DNA of 53,154 nucleotides. Source: Bacteriovoracaceae bacterium UBA4096 (GTDB taxonomy: Bacteria > Bdellovibrionota > Bacteriovoracia > Bacteriovoracales > Bacteriovoracaceae). Where the stretch lies: NCBI GenBank assembly GCA_002381945.1, contig DFXY01000059.1, positions 1 to 53,154 on the forward strand, read 5' to 3'. The position numbers were made by a program, and so were the translations under genes. Below the pieces are notes generated by a model. The model searched no databases. It saw only the letters and a list, made by a program, of their open reading frames with translations, and was not told the DNA's origin. How positions within the stretch are numbered: position 1 is the stretch's first letter; every line of letters begins with the position of its first letter. Positions 7,341 to 16,125 of the stretch are shown in pieces.

Positions 7341-10300
7341 TTACATCTTTTTTGCTAACACTTCAAAAGTAGCTTCATCAATTTCATGAACGACTGCACC
7401 GATAAGTTTAACGTCCGAGACATTACTCTTTAATATCAATGTTTCTGATGAAATGTAGTCATAATATTTATTAAAAACGGTTGCGAGCTCTGGTGAAGTG
7501 AAGATTGTGACTTCAATCCTGTCTGCAACATTGAAGTTTGAATCCTTACGAGTTTTCTGGATACGATTAACCATCTCACGTGCCAGGCCTTCATCAATTA
7601 AATCCTGATCTAATGTGCAATCCAGATCAATGGTGATGAATCTGTTCGTCACGGCCTGTGTTCCCGGTTTAGCCGCACGGAAGACCAGAATCTCAGATGA
7701 ATCAAACTCAATTCCTTTTAGCGTGACTTTACCGCCTTCTTCGATTCTTTGAACTTCCGCTGAAGGGAGCCCTTCGATTAGAGGGCGAAAGCTAGCGAAA
7801 TCCTTTCCAAGTTTTTTTCCTAAGACTGGTGAGTTAGGCTTGGCAGAAAGAACTACGAAGTCTGATTCATTGGTCATATACTCAACATTTTTCACGTTAA
7901 GTTCTATCTTAATGAACTCTTCAAGTTTTTTCATTTCATTTAAAAGTGTCTGATCTTGATGAATAACTTTTAAGGTATTAAGTGGAGTTTTGACTTTGAC
8001 TCCTTCATTCACCCGCTTTTGACGTCCGAGTAACACTACCTGCTGCATTCTCCCGACCGCTGTCTCGAGAGTTGAATTAATGAGCCCTTCCACAGCATCC
8101 GGGTAGGTGGTGAGATGAACAGATTCCTCTGTATTTCCTCCAAAGGCCTTAAGCTCACGGTAGATATATTCAGAAAGGAAAGGGGAGAAAGGGGCCATTA
8201 AGCGGGAGAGATTTTCCAGCGTGGTATATAGTGTTGAGTAAGCCGCTGACTTATCAGAAGACATTCCTTCTTCCCAGAAGCGACGTCGATTTAATCGAAT
8301 GTACCAGTTAGTTAGGTCTTCAATGAAGTTAAAGAGTTCGGGAACCACATTGTAGAGCCGGTAGTTCTGCATCTCATGATTTACATTCTTAATGAGAGTC
8401 TGAAGTTTTGAGAGGAGCCATTGATCAAGAATATTATCAGATGACTGGCCAGTAAAGGCCATTGAACCATCTTCTGCAATTTTAATTTCCTGAAGTGCCT
8501 TGGCATCAACTTTCCAGCCATCAACCGAAGCATAAGTTGAGAAAAACTTAAAGGAATTAAACCACGGAAGAAGAGCACGGCGAACCATGTCCTTTACACC
8601 ATCATCAGTAAACCGTAACTCTTCAGCTTTAACCAAACCTGAATTGATTAAGAACAGACGAAGAGCATCGGCACCAAATGTTTCAATAAGCTCATCGGGT
8701 GGAGTGTAGTTACGAAGACGTTTACTCATCTTCTTCCCATCACCGGCCAGGACCATTCCGTTAACGATTACATTTTTAAAAGCAGGTTTATCAAAAAGTG
8801 CGGCCGATAAAACGGTCAGAGTATAAAACCAACCACGTGTCTGATCGAGACCTTCGGCAATAAACTCTGCCGGGAAACCTTCTTTGAAAATTTCCTGATT
8901 TTCAAATGGATAATGTAATTGAGCATAAGGCATTGAGCCTGATTCAAACCAACAATCCAAAACTTCTGGGATGCGTTTATAACTTCCTTCTTCTCCTGGA
9001 AGACTAAAGACCAGGTCATCAACGTATTCACGATGAAGATCTGTTACATCCTTGCCGGTATATTTTTTAAGGTCGGCAATCGATCCCATACAAATGGCCT
9101 TACCATTTGTATCATTGATCCAGATAGGAAGGGGTGTTCCCCAAACCCTGGTTCTTGATATGGCCCAATCGCGGGCGTTTTCAAGCCATTTCCCAAAACG
9201 ACCTTCTTTAATTGTCTCTGGAACCCACGTGATCTGTTGATTAGCATTGAGCATCTTATCTTTGATTTTTTCCACTGCCAGGTACCATTGAGGCATGGCC
9301 CGATAAATCAAAGGTGTGTCTGTCCGGTAGCACATTGGATAACTGTGAACCAAAGTTGACTGGTGAAAAAGCTGTCCGCGATCTTTTAAATTTTTGATGA
9401 TGTCTTTATCGGCGTCCTTGATGAATTTTCCTTCAAAGTCTTTAACCGGTAAAACAAACTTAGCTGAAGCATCCAGTGGAACTACAACTTCCATCAGGCC
9501 TGCGGCCTTCATGACCCGGTTATCGTCTTCACCGAAGCCTGGGGCCTGATGAACAATCCCGGTACCATCACCGGTTGTGACATATTCATCATTTAAAATG
9601 ACAAAATATCCTTTCTGCTCAAGCTCTGTGTAGTATGGGAAGAGAGGTTCATAGGCCATGCCTTTTAACTCTGCACCAGTATAAGTTTCCACTTCTTCAT
9701 ATTTAAAGTTTTTCTTATAAGCTTCAAGACGGGCCTTCGCCATAATGATGAAAATATTTTTTTCCAGGTCTTTAACTTTAACGTATTCAATTTCTGGATG
9801 AACACACAGTGAAAGGTTGGAGGGAAGAGTCCATGGAGTGGTTGTCCAGGCCGCGAAGTAAGTATTTGCATCCTGTTTGGTTCTAAAAAGAATGGTAATA
9901 GCAGGATCCTGAATGTCCTGATAGTTTTGACCAGCTTCAAAGTTTGATAGTGCTGTCTGAAGTGCAGGGGAATAAGGAACAATTTTATTCCCTTGATAAA
10001 TAAGACCTTTCTCCCAGATTGATTTAAACACCCACCAGGTTGATTCCATGAAAGAAAGATCCATGGTTTTATAATCGTTTTCAAAATCAACCCATCGGCC
10101 AAGGCGGCCAATGGTTTTTTCCCATTCGTTCACATAGCGGTCCACAATACCTCGACATTCATCGTTGTATTTTTTTACTCCGTGCTGTGCCACAAAGTCG
10201 GAAGCTGACATTTGGAATTTTTTATCAATTTCTTGCTCAATTGGAAGTCCATGGCAATCCCAACCGAAGCGGCGATCAACATAAAAGCCCTTCATGGTAA

Positions 10301-10523
10301 AATAGCGGGGAATGATATCCTTAATCGTCGAGGCCACGATATGCCCGTGGTGAGGCAGGCCGGTTGCGAAAGGAGGACCGTCGTAAAAAATATAATTCTT
10401 ACCTTTCCTGGTCTTCTCTAAACTCTTCTTAAAAATTTCCTTTTCTTGCCAGAATTTTAAGACTGACCTTTCGGCTTCAACAAAAGAGAAATTTTCGGTT
10501 TGTGGGGCAGCTTCGCGTTCCAT
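7341..10523 (-). CDS. ileS: Isoleucyl-tRNA synthetase, long IleRS2-like form
   Basis: Charges tRNA-Ile. 1060 residues, class I synthetase with the HIGH-type signature GLPHHGHI (residues 56-62), the anticodon-side KMSKRLRNY signature, and the CP1 editing domain (YVTTGDGTGIVHQAPGFGEDD). The length, the KMSKR form and the C-terminus without the Cys-rich zinc knuckle of the E. coli enzyme point to the eukaryote-like type 2 enzyme. The signature keeps the ordinary H-x-G-H order. The ATG start at 10523 has TGGAG upstream. The gene is probably transcribed alone and is divergent from the FecR-domain gene. No T-box or other leader is apparent in the 113-bp gap. Confidence 0.97.
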   Translation of the reverse strand: MEREAAPQTENFSFVEAERSVLKFWQEKEIFKKSLEKTRKGKNYIFYDGPPFATGLPHHGHIVASTIKDIIPRYFTMKGFYVDRRFGWDCHGLPIEQEIDKKFQMSASDFVAQHGVKKYNDECRGIVDRYVNEWEKTIGRLGRWVDFENDYKTMDLSFMESTWWVFKSIWEKGLIYQGNKIVPYSPALQTALSNFEAGQNYQDIQDPAITILFRTKQDANTYFAAWTTTPWTLPSNLSLCVHPEIEYVKVKDLEKNIFIIMAKARLEAYKKNFKYEEVETYTGAELKGMAYEPLFPYYTELEQKGYFVILNDEYVTTGDGTGIVHQAPGFGEDDNRVMKAAGLMEVVVPLDASAKFVLPVKDFEGKFIKDADKDIIKNLKDRGQLFHQSTLVHSYPMCYRTDTPLIYRAMPQWYLAVEKIKDKMLNANQQITWVPETIKEGRFGKWLENARDWAISRTRVWGTPLPIWINDTNGKAICMGSIADLKKYTGKDVTDLHREYVDDLVFSLPGEEGSYKRIPEVLDCWFESGSMPYAQLHYPFENQEIFKEGFPAEFIAEGLDQTRGWFYTLTVLSAALFDKPAFKNVIVNGMVLAGDGKKMSKRLRNYTPPDELIETFGADALRLFLINSGLVKAEELRFTDDGVKDMVRRALLPWFNSFKFFSTYASVDGWKVDAKALQEIKIAEDGSMAFTGQSSDNILDQWLLSKLQTLIKNVNHEMQNYRLYNVVPELFNFIEDLTNWYIRLNRRRFWEEGMSSDKSAAYSTLYTTLENLSRLMAPFSPFLSEYIYRELKAFGGNTEESVHLTTYPDAVEGLINSTLETAVGRMQQVVLLGRQKRVNEGVKVKTPLNTLKVIHQDQTLLNEMKKLEEFIKIELNVKNVEYMTNESDFVVLSAKPNSPVLGKKLGKDFASFRPLIEGLPSAEVQRIEEGGKVTLKGIEFDSSEILVFRAAKPGTQAVTNRFITIDLDCTLDQDLIDEGLAREMVNRIQKTRKDSNFNVADRIEVTIFTSPELATVFNKYYDYISSETLILKSNVSDVKLIGAVVHEIDEATFEVLAKKM

Positions 10524-10636
10524 TCGGATCTCCAGAACTCAAAAGAGGTAAAATGAACCATCACTCTAGCAGAAAAGGCTTCCATCGTAAATTTTCAACT
10601 GAAAGACTCCGAGGAGAAAGTCATAGGAATTAATGT

Positions 10637-12151
10637 ATGAAAAAACTATTTTGGTCGGCTTTCGCCATGAGTCTAATTTTTCAGTCCCTGGCTGGTCATG
10701 CCCAGACTGAGGGAGTGGACGATTTTTTGGGTCTAGAAACTGAAATTATGCCGGAACTTGCTGGTGAACAGGCCTTTACCGCTCCTGATTTGCACGAATC
10801 ACCCTCCCTTAGGGTAAAATCTCAGAATGTGGTTCAAGATGTCGTTTCACCCAATAAAGGCCAGAACTTTTCAATTATTCCTTGGTCGACCATGGATACG
10901 ATTGATTGGTTAAGCATCAATACCTGGCTACTTGAACGTGAAATTAAAGATAAGACTCCTGATTGGAAAATTCGTTTACGTCAGGCTGACCACAAGGAGC
11001 TGGTGGGAAAGTTTATCCAGTGCAAAGGTACTTGTTCCGTCTATCGAGGAAGCAATAAGGCCGATACTCAATATCTTTCCCGGATTCTTGAAGGTGATGA
11101 AGTTAAAACGGAAAAAGATTCGGTTGCCTGGATTTATTTTATGGATGGGAGTTTACTTAAGCTTTCCCCTGAAACTTCTTTATCCATCCATGAGTTTAAT
11201 ATTGGTAAGAGTCAGATCTTTGTCCAGGCCAGACTTAATCAAGGACATGTTTTTTGGCATCCACGGAACAAAGCAGATTATCCACTGGAACTTTCGCCTG
11301 AGACAGATGCCTTCAGTCTTCCTCTTATGATTCGATCGGCCAATCAGCAGTTTTATGAACGTAAAATATTTGAGGTTCAAACTGATTTTCAACGGGTCTC
11401 CGAAGTCATGAACCTCGATGAGCAGGCGATAAAATATCAAATTTCCGCTTTAAATAAGCTTAAGCAAGAAAACAATCTGCGTATGAATATTCCGACAAAA
11501 TTCATGCTGGTTTCACCTAATGCTACGATTGTATCAAGCGAAGCGAGTTTTGATTATTACTATGTACCTGGAGGGAATACGTATTTCAAAAAGCGCACTT
11601 TCCAGTTAGGTGAAGAGTTTTCACTTTATTTACGAGGTTACACTGATACCACAGTAAACACGATTAGTGAGATGGCCTGGTATGAGGTGGATAGCAATGG
11701 CAGAAGTTTTTCTCAAGTCATTGAAACACCCGGAGTATTACAAGTAACTGAGCTGCTAACAAAAAGAATTAAAACCCTGGAACTCGCACGAGAGATCTGG
11801 GTAAAAGAATTTACTGTGCCAATGATGAATGTGATCTCTGAACCTGAAGTACTGGCGAGAAATTATGGTTATAGTTTGTGGGGTGAGGAGCTTAGCAAAA
11901 GATTCAATTTTCTGGTTGAATATACCAGAAGAATTGAGACAACTAATCTGCGTTCTCTTGAGAATCTCCTGATAAAACTGGAAAATGCTGGCGAAACAGT
12001 CAAAAGGGATCTTTCCGAAGATCATTATCGGGTAAGCTTAAACCACTATCTTTTGGGACTTAAATCCCGCTATGATAGTAGAAAAATGCGCGTTCGCGAA
12101 ATGAATGAACTGCAATACTATGTGTGGATTTTAAAAAATGGAAAATGGTAA
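10637..12151 (+). CDS. Exported FecR-domain protein
   Basis: 504 residues with a Sec signal peptide (MKKLFWSAFAMSLIFQSLAGHAQ). Residues about 115-200 form a FecR-like domain: IQCKGTCSVYRGSN, then LSRILEGDEVKTEKDSVAWIYFMDGSLLKLSPETSLSI split by short gaps, i.e. the threshold/low-pass pattern of stand-alone FecR domains. There is no transmembrane anti-sigma arrangement and no sigma factor nearby, so it is not a classical FecR; stand-alone exported FecR proteins are common in this lineage and mostly uncharacterised. The C-terminal 250 residues are unassigned. Its last 14 bases overlap maf, so the two are probably co-transcribed. Confidence 0.88.
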   Translation: MKKLFWSAFAMSLIFQSLAGHAQTEGVDDFLGLETEIMPELAGEQAFTAPDLHESPSLRVKSQNVVQDVVSPNKGQNFSIIPWSTMDTIDWLSINTWLLEREIKDKTPDWKIRLRQADHKELVGKFIQCKGTCSVYRGSNKADTQYLSRILEGDEVKTEKDSVAWIYFMDGSLLKLSPETSLSIHEFNIGKSQIFVQARLNQGHVFWHPRNKADYPLELSPETDAFSLPLMIRSANQQFYERKIFEVQTDFQRVSEVMNLDEQAIKYQISALNKLKQENNLRMNIPTKFMLVSPNATIVSSEASFDYYYVPGGNTYFKKRTFQLGEEFSLYLRGYTDTTVNTISEMAWYEVDSNGRSFSQVIETPGVLQVTELLTKRIKTLELAREIWVKEFTVPMMNVISEPEVLARNYGYSLWGEELSKRFNFLVEYTRRIETTNLRSLENLLIKLENAGETVKRDLSEDHYRVSLNHYLLGLKSRYDSRKMRVREMNELQYYVWILKNGKW

Positions 12152-12776
12152 AATAAAATTTATTCTGGCATCAGCTTCACCTCGCAGAAAAGAATTAATT
12201 GGTCACTTGAAGGTTCCTTTTGAAATTATGACTTTAAACGTTCCTGAAGAATCTTCTGAAACTGATCCGGTTAAATTCTCATTGGAAATTGCCAAAATCA
12301 AAGGTGAAAAGGTTTTTGAGAAGTTAAAGAGTGAACATCCTGGTGCTTCTTATTTTGTGGTCTCAAGCGACACTATTGTTTGTTTTGAAAATAAGATTTA
12401 TGGAAAGCCCCGTGACCGGATAGAGGCCAGGGAGTTTTTAAAAGAATTAGGCGGAAATACTCATTCCGTCTTTACGGCCGTGGCCGTGAAGTTCATTCAT
12501 CAGGGAGTAGAGGATGAATTTTCATTCGTGGAAGAGTCCCTTGTCACTTTTAATGCGATTTCTGAAGCCTTAATGGAAAGATACTTAGATACCGGAGATT
12601 CTTTGGATAAGGCCGGTGCCTATGGTATTCAGGGACCATCTTTAACTTTCATTTCAAAAGTTGAGGGTGATTATGCCAATGTTGTTGGTTTTCCTTTAAG
12701 CCGCTTTGTAACTGAATGCGAAGCTTTTTTAAAAAAGAAATTTCCTCAAGAGGCCCTATGGTTAAATTTGTTTTGA
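12138..12776 (+). CDS. maf: Maf-like nucleoside triphosphate pyrophosphatase
   Basis: House-cleaning enzyme that hydrolyses non-canonical or excess (d)NTPs to the monophosphate and PPi. 212 residues with the Maf signatures LASASPRRKELIG near the N-terminus, VSSDTIVCFENKIYGKPRD in the middle and DKAGAYGIQGP with VEGDYANVVGFPL later. The GAYGIQG form is that of the dTTP/UTP (YhdE) branch. The ATG start overlaps the end of the FecR-domain gene; the next small exported protein starts 18 bases before its stop, giving a three-gene overlapping unit. Confidence 0.95.
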   Translation: MENGKIKFILASASPRRKELIGHLKVPFEIMTLNVPEESSETDPVKFSLEIAKIKGEKVFEKLKSEHPGASYFVVSSDTIVCFENKIYGKPRDRIEAREFLKELGGNTHSVFTAVAVKFIHQGVEDEFSFVEESLVTFNAISEALMERYLDTGDSLDKAGAYGIQGPSLTFISKVEGDYANVVGFPLSRFVTECEAFLKKKFPQEALWLNLF

Positions 12777-13186
12777 TTTTAGGTTGTTTGTTTGTTTTTG
12801 AAGCGAAGGCAGATCTGTTTGATTTTGATTCTGATAAACCCCGAGAGAGTAAAATACCTGCTCTGGTAGAGAAACTCAAAGGCCTGGAGATGAAAGAGGA
12901 TCCGGCCTATGAGGAAGCCTTTAATCAATCCGTCAAATCTATTGAAAATAGCATGGAAGAAGAAAAGCTTTTTTGTTCTGGTGAAGCGACTGATGCTGAA
13001 GGTAAGGCCTTACCAAAGGAGCAAAAGCAGTTATGTATGAGAGAACTTAAAAAGCATTATTTGAATGCCACCATGACAATTTTTGATATCAAGAAAAAGT
13101 ATCTGGGATTCATACACCAGAAGCAGTTAGAGAAACTAACTGAAATTCAGAAGAAGCTTAAAGCAGATATTGAAAAAGACTTTTAG
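12758..13186 (+). CDS. Small exported protein, unknown
   Basis: 142 residues from the ATG at 12758, which has AAGAGG four bases upstream. The N-terminus MVKFVLILGCLFVFEAKA is a short signal peptide with cleavage after AKA. The early Cys is too close to the start for a lipobox. The mature protein is acidic and helical with two cysteines (KLFCSGEAT, KQLCMREL) and ends in a predicted long helix. It overlaps maf by 19 bp, hence translational coupling. The frame extends upstream to 12716, but those residues are inside maf and lack a ribosome site. Function unknown. Confidence 0.8.
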   Translation: MVKFVLILGCLFVFEAKADLFDFDSDKPRESKIPALVEKLKGLEMKEDPAYEEAFNQSVKSIENSMEEEKLFCSGEATDAEGKALPKEQKQLCMRELKKHYLNATMTIFDIKKKYLGFIHQKQLEKLTEIQKKLKADIEKDF

Positions 13187-13365
13187 GCCCTTTCAACCAT
13201 CTCTTCACTTTTTAAAACCATTGTCGCTACACCAGTCTTGGGCTTCAAGCTTCTGACTGCTACCATTGAACGCATAGGTCGCAGGCTTTTCGGCTTACTT
13301 TTAGGATTAGCGTTTAGTTTTTCTAAGTTAAGAAATTGGGGAAGAACATTTTCTTTCGTTTTCAT
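13183..13365 (-). CDS. Possible small basic protein
   Basis: 60 codons, ATG at 13365 with GAGG five bases upstream on the minus strand. The product is strongly basic (many Lys/Arg/Pro, MKTKENVLPQFLNLEKL start) with no membrane segment. It fills an otherwise empty gap, and its stop overlaps the convergent small exported gene by 4 bp, an arrangement seen between real genes elsewhere in this window. An imperfect hairpin precedes its ribosome site. There is no family match I can name, so it may be spurious. Confidence 0.35.
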   Translation of the reverse strand: MKTKENVLPQFLNLEKLNANPKSKPKSLRPMRSMVAVRSLKPKTGVATMVLKSEEMVERA

Positions 13366-13374
13366 ACAAACCTC

Positions 13375-13408
13375 GGGTTTAAAGCAGTTTAGTTTTATGC
13401 TTAAACCC
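13375..13408 (-). promoter_or_regulatory. Inverted repeat just upstream of the small basic ORF
   Basis: Arms 13375-13386 and 13398-13408 pair over about 11 bp with one bulged A and an 11-base loop. On the minus strand it lies directly before the GAGG of the 13183-13365 ORF. It could be an operator or a leader hairpin. There is no T-run, so it is not a typical terminator. The rest of the gap 13366-13687 shows nothing else I can name apart from the rightward promoter that the TatT operon needs. Confidence 0.35.
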
Positions 13409-13687
13409 TCGGCTGTCTAGTGACGGGGGGTTAAGCGTTTTCAGGATCTCGATGATCACTATCCAATACGCAACTCCTGTTGAAGCTATGTAATCGATTC
13501 ATCTTGTCGGTCATTCGCAAAAATTCTTGAGATTCACCTTCAAAAATGTCGAACTACGCTCTTATTATACCACTCAAGCTTGAAACTTGGGAAAGACCGG
13601 GAAATTTTACCGATTTTTGGGAAGTTGTCGCAAAATATCCCAGTCGCTTAAACTATTTAAAATGTAATTTTCATAGGTTAGGCAAAA

Positions 13688-14632
13688 ATGAACTGGTACC
13701 TCATACCCTTAATTCTGAGCATGTACGGTTGTGGAACTTTCCAAAAATGGGCGATGAGGTCGACCAATCCGGTATTTGTGAAATCGTCCCAGGATCTTTT
13801 AAAGGAAGACCATTGGGAGTTCTTTCGGGATTCATCTCCTGGAAATCTGAAATTGATGGAACTTTTATGGCAGCAGGATCAGGGAAATTTAGAACTTTTG
13901 GGTGTACTGATTAAGGGGTTTTCCGGTTACGCCTTTGCCATACCTGAAACACTTTATTTAGAAGATGAAATCAAAGGTATTGAGGAATCACGCTGGAAGA
14001 AAGAGGCCATCGTCTATTATACGCGGTCTTTGGATTATGGTCTGTATTACCTTCATGAGAAAGGCATTAAAAGAGAAGATCTTCTTTCAAATAACGAAAA
14101 CAAACTCAAAAAAAAGTTAAAAGGCCTGGATGAAGATGATTTTATGGCCTTACTTTATACTGCCCAGTCATGGGGAAGTCTGATTAACCTCCAAAAGGAT
14201 AATGTGGCCTTAGTTTCTCAGGTGCCGAAAGTCAAAATTCTGTTCGATTTCGTTTGTGACAAAAAACCAGATATAGACCAAAACGTTTGCGACATCTTTT
14301 ATGCACAGTATGAATCCTCCCGTCCTAAAATGTTGGGTGGAAATCCTGAAAAAGGGGAGAAGCTTTATCTTGAGGCCATTAGGAAGCATCCCAGGAATCT
14401 TCTGATTCGTGTAAGTTATATGCAATATCGTCTGGTGCCCGGTTTTAGAGAGGAAGAGTTTCAAAGAGAAGCGGTGCTACTGAATGAGGAATTCGCAAAA
14501 TGGGAAGACTTGAATCGGGATGCTTTGGAAAACCGTTCGACGTATAAAGACATCCCGGAGCTCAATCTCTATAATTCCATAGCTAGAAAACGTTTCCTTA
14601 TTATGAACAAACTTAAGAATGAAATATTTTAA
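13688..14632 (+). CDS. TatT-like lipoprotein of a TPAT-type TRAP transporter
   Basis: 314 residues. A short signal ends in LSMYGCG, an imperfect lipobox with Cys15. The rest is helical and TPR-like, with the late segment PEKGEKLYLEAIRKHPRNLL typical of TRAP-associated TatT proteins (Treponema pallidum Tp0956 type), which form a pore-bearing trimer that binds the TatP substrate protein. An in-frame TAG lies three codons upstream, so the start is fixed. It is followed after 9 bases by the P component and then by Q and M components, exactly the TPAT order. The protein likely sits on a membrane facing the periplasm; the substrate is unknown (hydrophobic solutes have been proposed for the family). 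Confidence 0.88.
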   Translation: MNWYLIPLILSMYGCGTFQKWAMRSTNPVFVKSSQDLLKEDHWEFFRDSSPGNLKLMELLWQQDQGNLELLGVLIKGFSGYAFAIPETLYLEDEIKGIEESRWKKEAIVYYTRSLDYGLYYLHEKGIKREDLLSNNENKLKKKLKGLDEDDFMALLYTAQSWGSLINLQKDNVALVSQVPKVKILFDFVCDKKPDIDQNVCDIFYAQYESSRPKMLGGNPEKGEKLYLEAIRKHPRNLLIRVSYMQYRLVPGFREEEFQREAVLLNEEFAKWEDLNRDALENRSTYKDIPELNLYNSIARKRFLIMNKLKNEIF

Positions 14633-14641
14633 AAGGTTTAT

Positions 14642-15613
14642 ATGAAAAAACTTCTTCTCACCCTGGGTCTTTTAATCTCATCCAGTGTCTATGCAGCTCA
14701 ACAAGTGAAGTTAGCCGTTTTAGTTCCTGAAGGAACCACATGGGGAAATAGTTTAAAAAAACTTTCACGGGAAATTGATACTGTCACGAAGGGTGAGGTT
14801 AAGTTTAAGGTGTACTACGGAGGAGTGGCAGGAGATGAGCCTGATGTCTTGAGAAAAGTTAGAATCGGGCAGTTTCATGGAGGTATCTTTACCGGAAAAA
14901 TTCTGGGAGATATTTATGGAGATGTCCGGGCCATGGAAATACCTTTCACTTTTTATGAAAATCAAAAGAAGGCTTCGGAGACATTAACTAAATTAACTCC
15001 TGAGTTTAACCAGGGATTAAAGTCTAAAGGATTTGTGAATCTGGGGTTCTTTGAAGTCGGGCAGGTCTATGTCGTCTCGACTAAGAAGGTAACTACTTTA
15101 AAGGAACTCAAGGGTGTTAAAATCTGGTCATGGGAAGGGGATCCTTTGGTAAATGCTCTTCTTGAATCATTGCAATTAGTTTCTGTCCCATTGGCCTTGC
15201 CTGATGTGCTCTCGTCATTATCAACCGGTATTATCGATGCAGCTTACGCTCCACCCTTAGCAATTCTCGCCCTGCAGTGGCACACGAAAATAAAATACCT
15301 TGTTGATTTTCCTACTGCCTATTCAATTGGCGCCTTATTAGTATCAAATAAAGTCTGGTCACAAATTAAACCGGAATATCAGAATAAAATACTTGAGCTA
15401 TCCCAAAAATATATCAAAGAGGCCAATGATAAATCGATTGTAGAAAGTCAGGTGGCACGAGAACAATTAAAAAAATCTGGAATTGAATTTATTTCTTTTC
15501 CTGATGCCGATTATAAGGAAGCGGCTTCAGTTCGAAGTAAGGTTATTGCTAAATTAAAAGACAAGCAGATCTCCTCAAAAATCATTCAGACCTTAGATAA
15601 AGAGACTAAGTAA
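14642..15613 (+). CDS. TRAP transporter solute-binding protein (DctP/TatP family)
   Basis: 323 residues with signal peptide MKKLLLTLGLLISSSVYA. The mature sequence has the DctP-fold landmarks: KLAVLVPEGTTWG start, VYYGG-AGDE-DVLRKVRIGQ, then LKELKGVKIWSWEGDPL and the substrate-domain segment LSSLSTGIIDAAYAPPLA. The usual conserved Arg that pairs with the substrate carboxylate (in a KGLKIR-type motif) is not in its normal place: the motif here reads KGVKIWSW. That is as in TatP-like proteins, whose ligands may be hydrophobic rather than carboxylates. It lies between TatT and the membrane subunits; its stop overlaps the Q subunit start (TAATG). Confidence 0.92.
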   Translation: MKKLLLTLGLLISSSVYAAQQVKLAVLVPEGTTWGNSLKKLSREIDTVTKGEVKFKVYYGGVAGDEPDVLRKVRIGQFHGGIFTGKILGDIYGDVRAMEIPFTFYENQKKASETLTKLTPEFNQGLKSKGFVNLGFFEVGQVYVVSTKKVTTLKELKGVKIWSWEGDPLVNALLESLQLVSVPLALPDVLSSLSTGIIDAAYAPPLAILALQWHTKIKYLVDFPTAYSIGALLVSNKVWSQIKPEYQNKILELSQKYIKEANDKSIVESQVAREQLKKSGIEFISFPDADYKEAASVRSKVIAKLKDKQISSKIIQTLDKETK

Positions 15614-16125
15614 TGCAAAAAGTTATTCAGGTTTTTGATGACATGCTTGAGCGCTTTTCCCGCTGGGGCCTTATTCTTTGTTTATTTGTCATCTTAAGTC
15701 TTGCTGTCCTTGGCATCTGCTTACGATGGATTGGTTTGAGTCCCTTGTGGCTTGAACCCTTGGTCAGGCATCTGGTCTTTTTGTCGGCATTTTTGGGTGG
15801 TTCACTAGCAACCAGTAAGGGTGTGCATATAAAGGTGGATCTACTGACAAAATTGGTAGAATCCTCATCATCAAAGTGTTTGCAATGGTTTCATCGAAAT
15901 ATAATATTAATGTTTTGTTTTATAACCACACTGGTCTTGATGAAAACATCCTTTGATTTTTTTCTGGTTGAAAAAGAGTTCGGAGCTCCTGCATTTTTAA
16001 AGATTCACAGTGCTTATCTCGTCGGTATTATCCCTTTTGGAATGGGACTTATATGCCTGCGCTTTTTTAATCAATTGCTTAAGGGACTTATGACAGGGGA
16101 GAAGCGTGAGCATCATAGCTTATAG
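15613..16125 (+). CDS. TRAP transporter small permease (DctQ/TatQ)
   Basis: 170 residues with four predicted membrane helices: about 20-40, 45-65, 90-112 and 133-155. It carries the DctQ pattern WLEPLVRHLVFLSAFLGGSL then KGVHIKVDLL. It forms the membrane complex with the M subunit and couples P-bound solute to an ion gradient. The ATG overlaps the upstream stop, and its last 20 bases overlap the GTG start of the M subunit, consistent with tight stoichiometric coupling. Confidence 0.92.
   Translation: MQKVIQVFDDMLERFSRWGLILCLFVILSLAVLGICLRWIGLSPLWLEPLVRHLVFLSAFLGGSLATSKGVHIKVDLLTKLVESSSSKCLQWFHRNIILMFCFITTLVLMKTSFDFFLVEKEFGAPAFLKIHSAYLVGIIPFGMGLICLRFFNQLLKGLMTGEKREHHSL

Noticed and set aside
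9665..10111. 148-codon leftward ORF inside ileS
   Set aside because: Shadow frame of a fully conserved synthetase.
13238..13420. Rightward 60-codon ORF opposite the small basic ORF
   Set aside because: No ribosome site; composition is that of an antisense shadow of the leftward frame.
13546..13914. 122-codon ORF upstream of and overlapping TatT
   Set aside because: It overlaps the well supported TatT lipoprotein gene by over 220 bp in another frame, has no ribosome site and looks like no known family.
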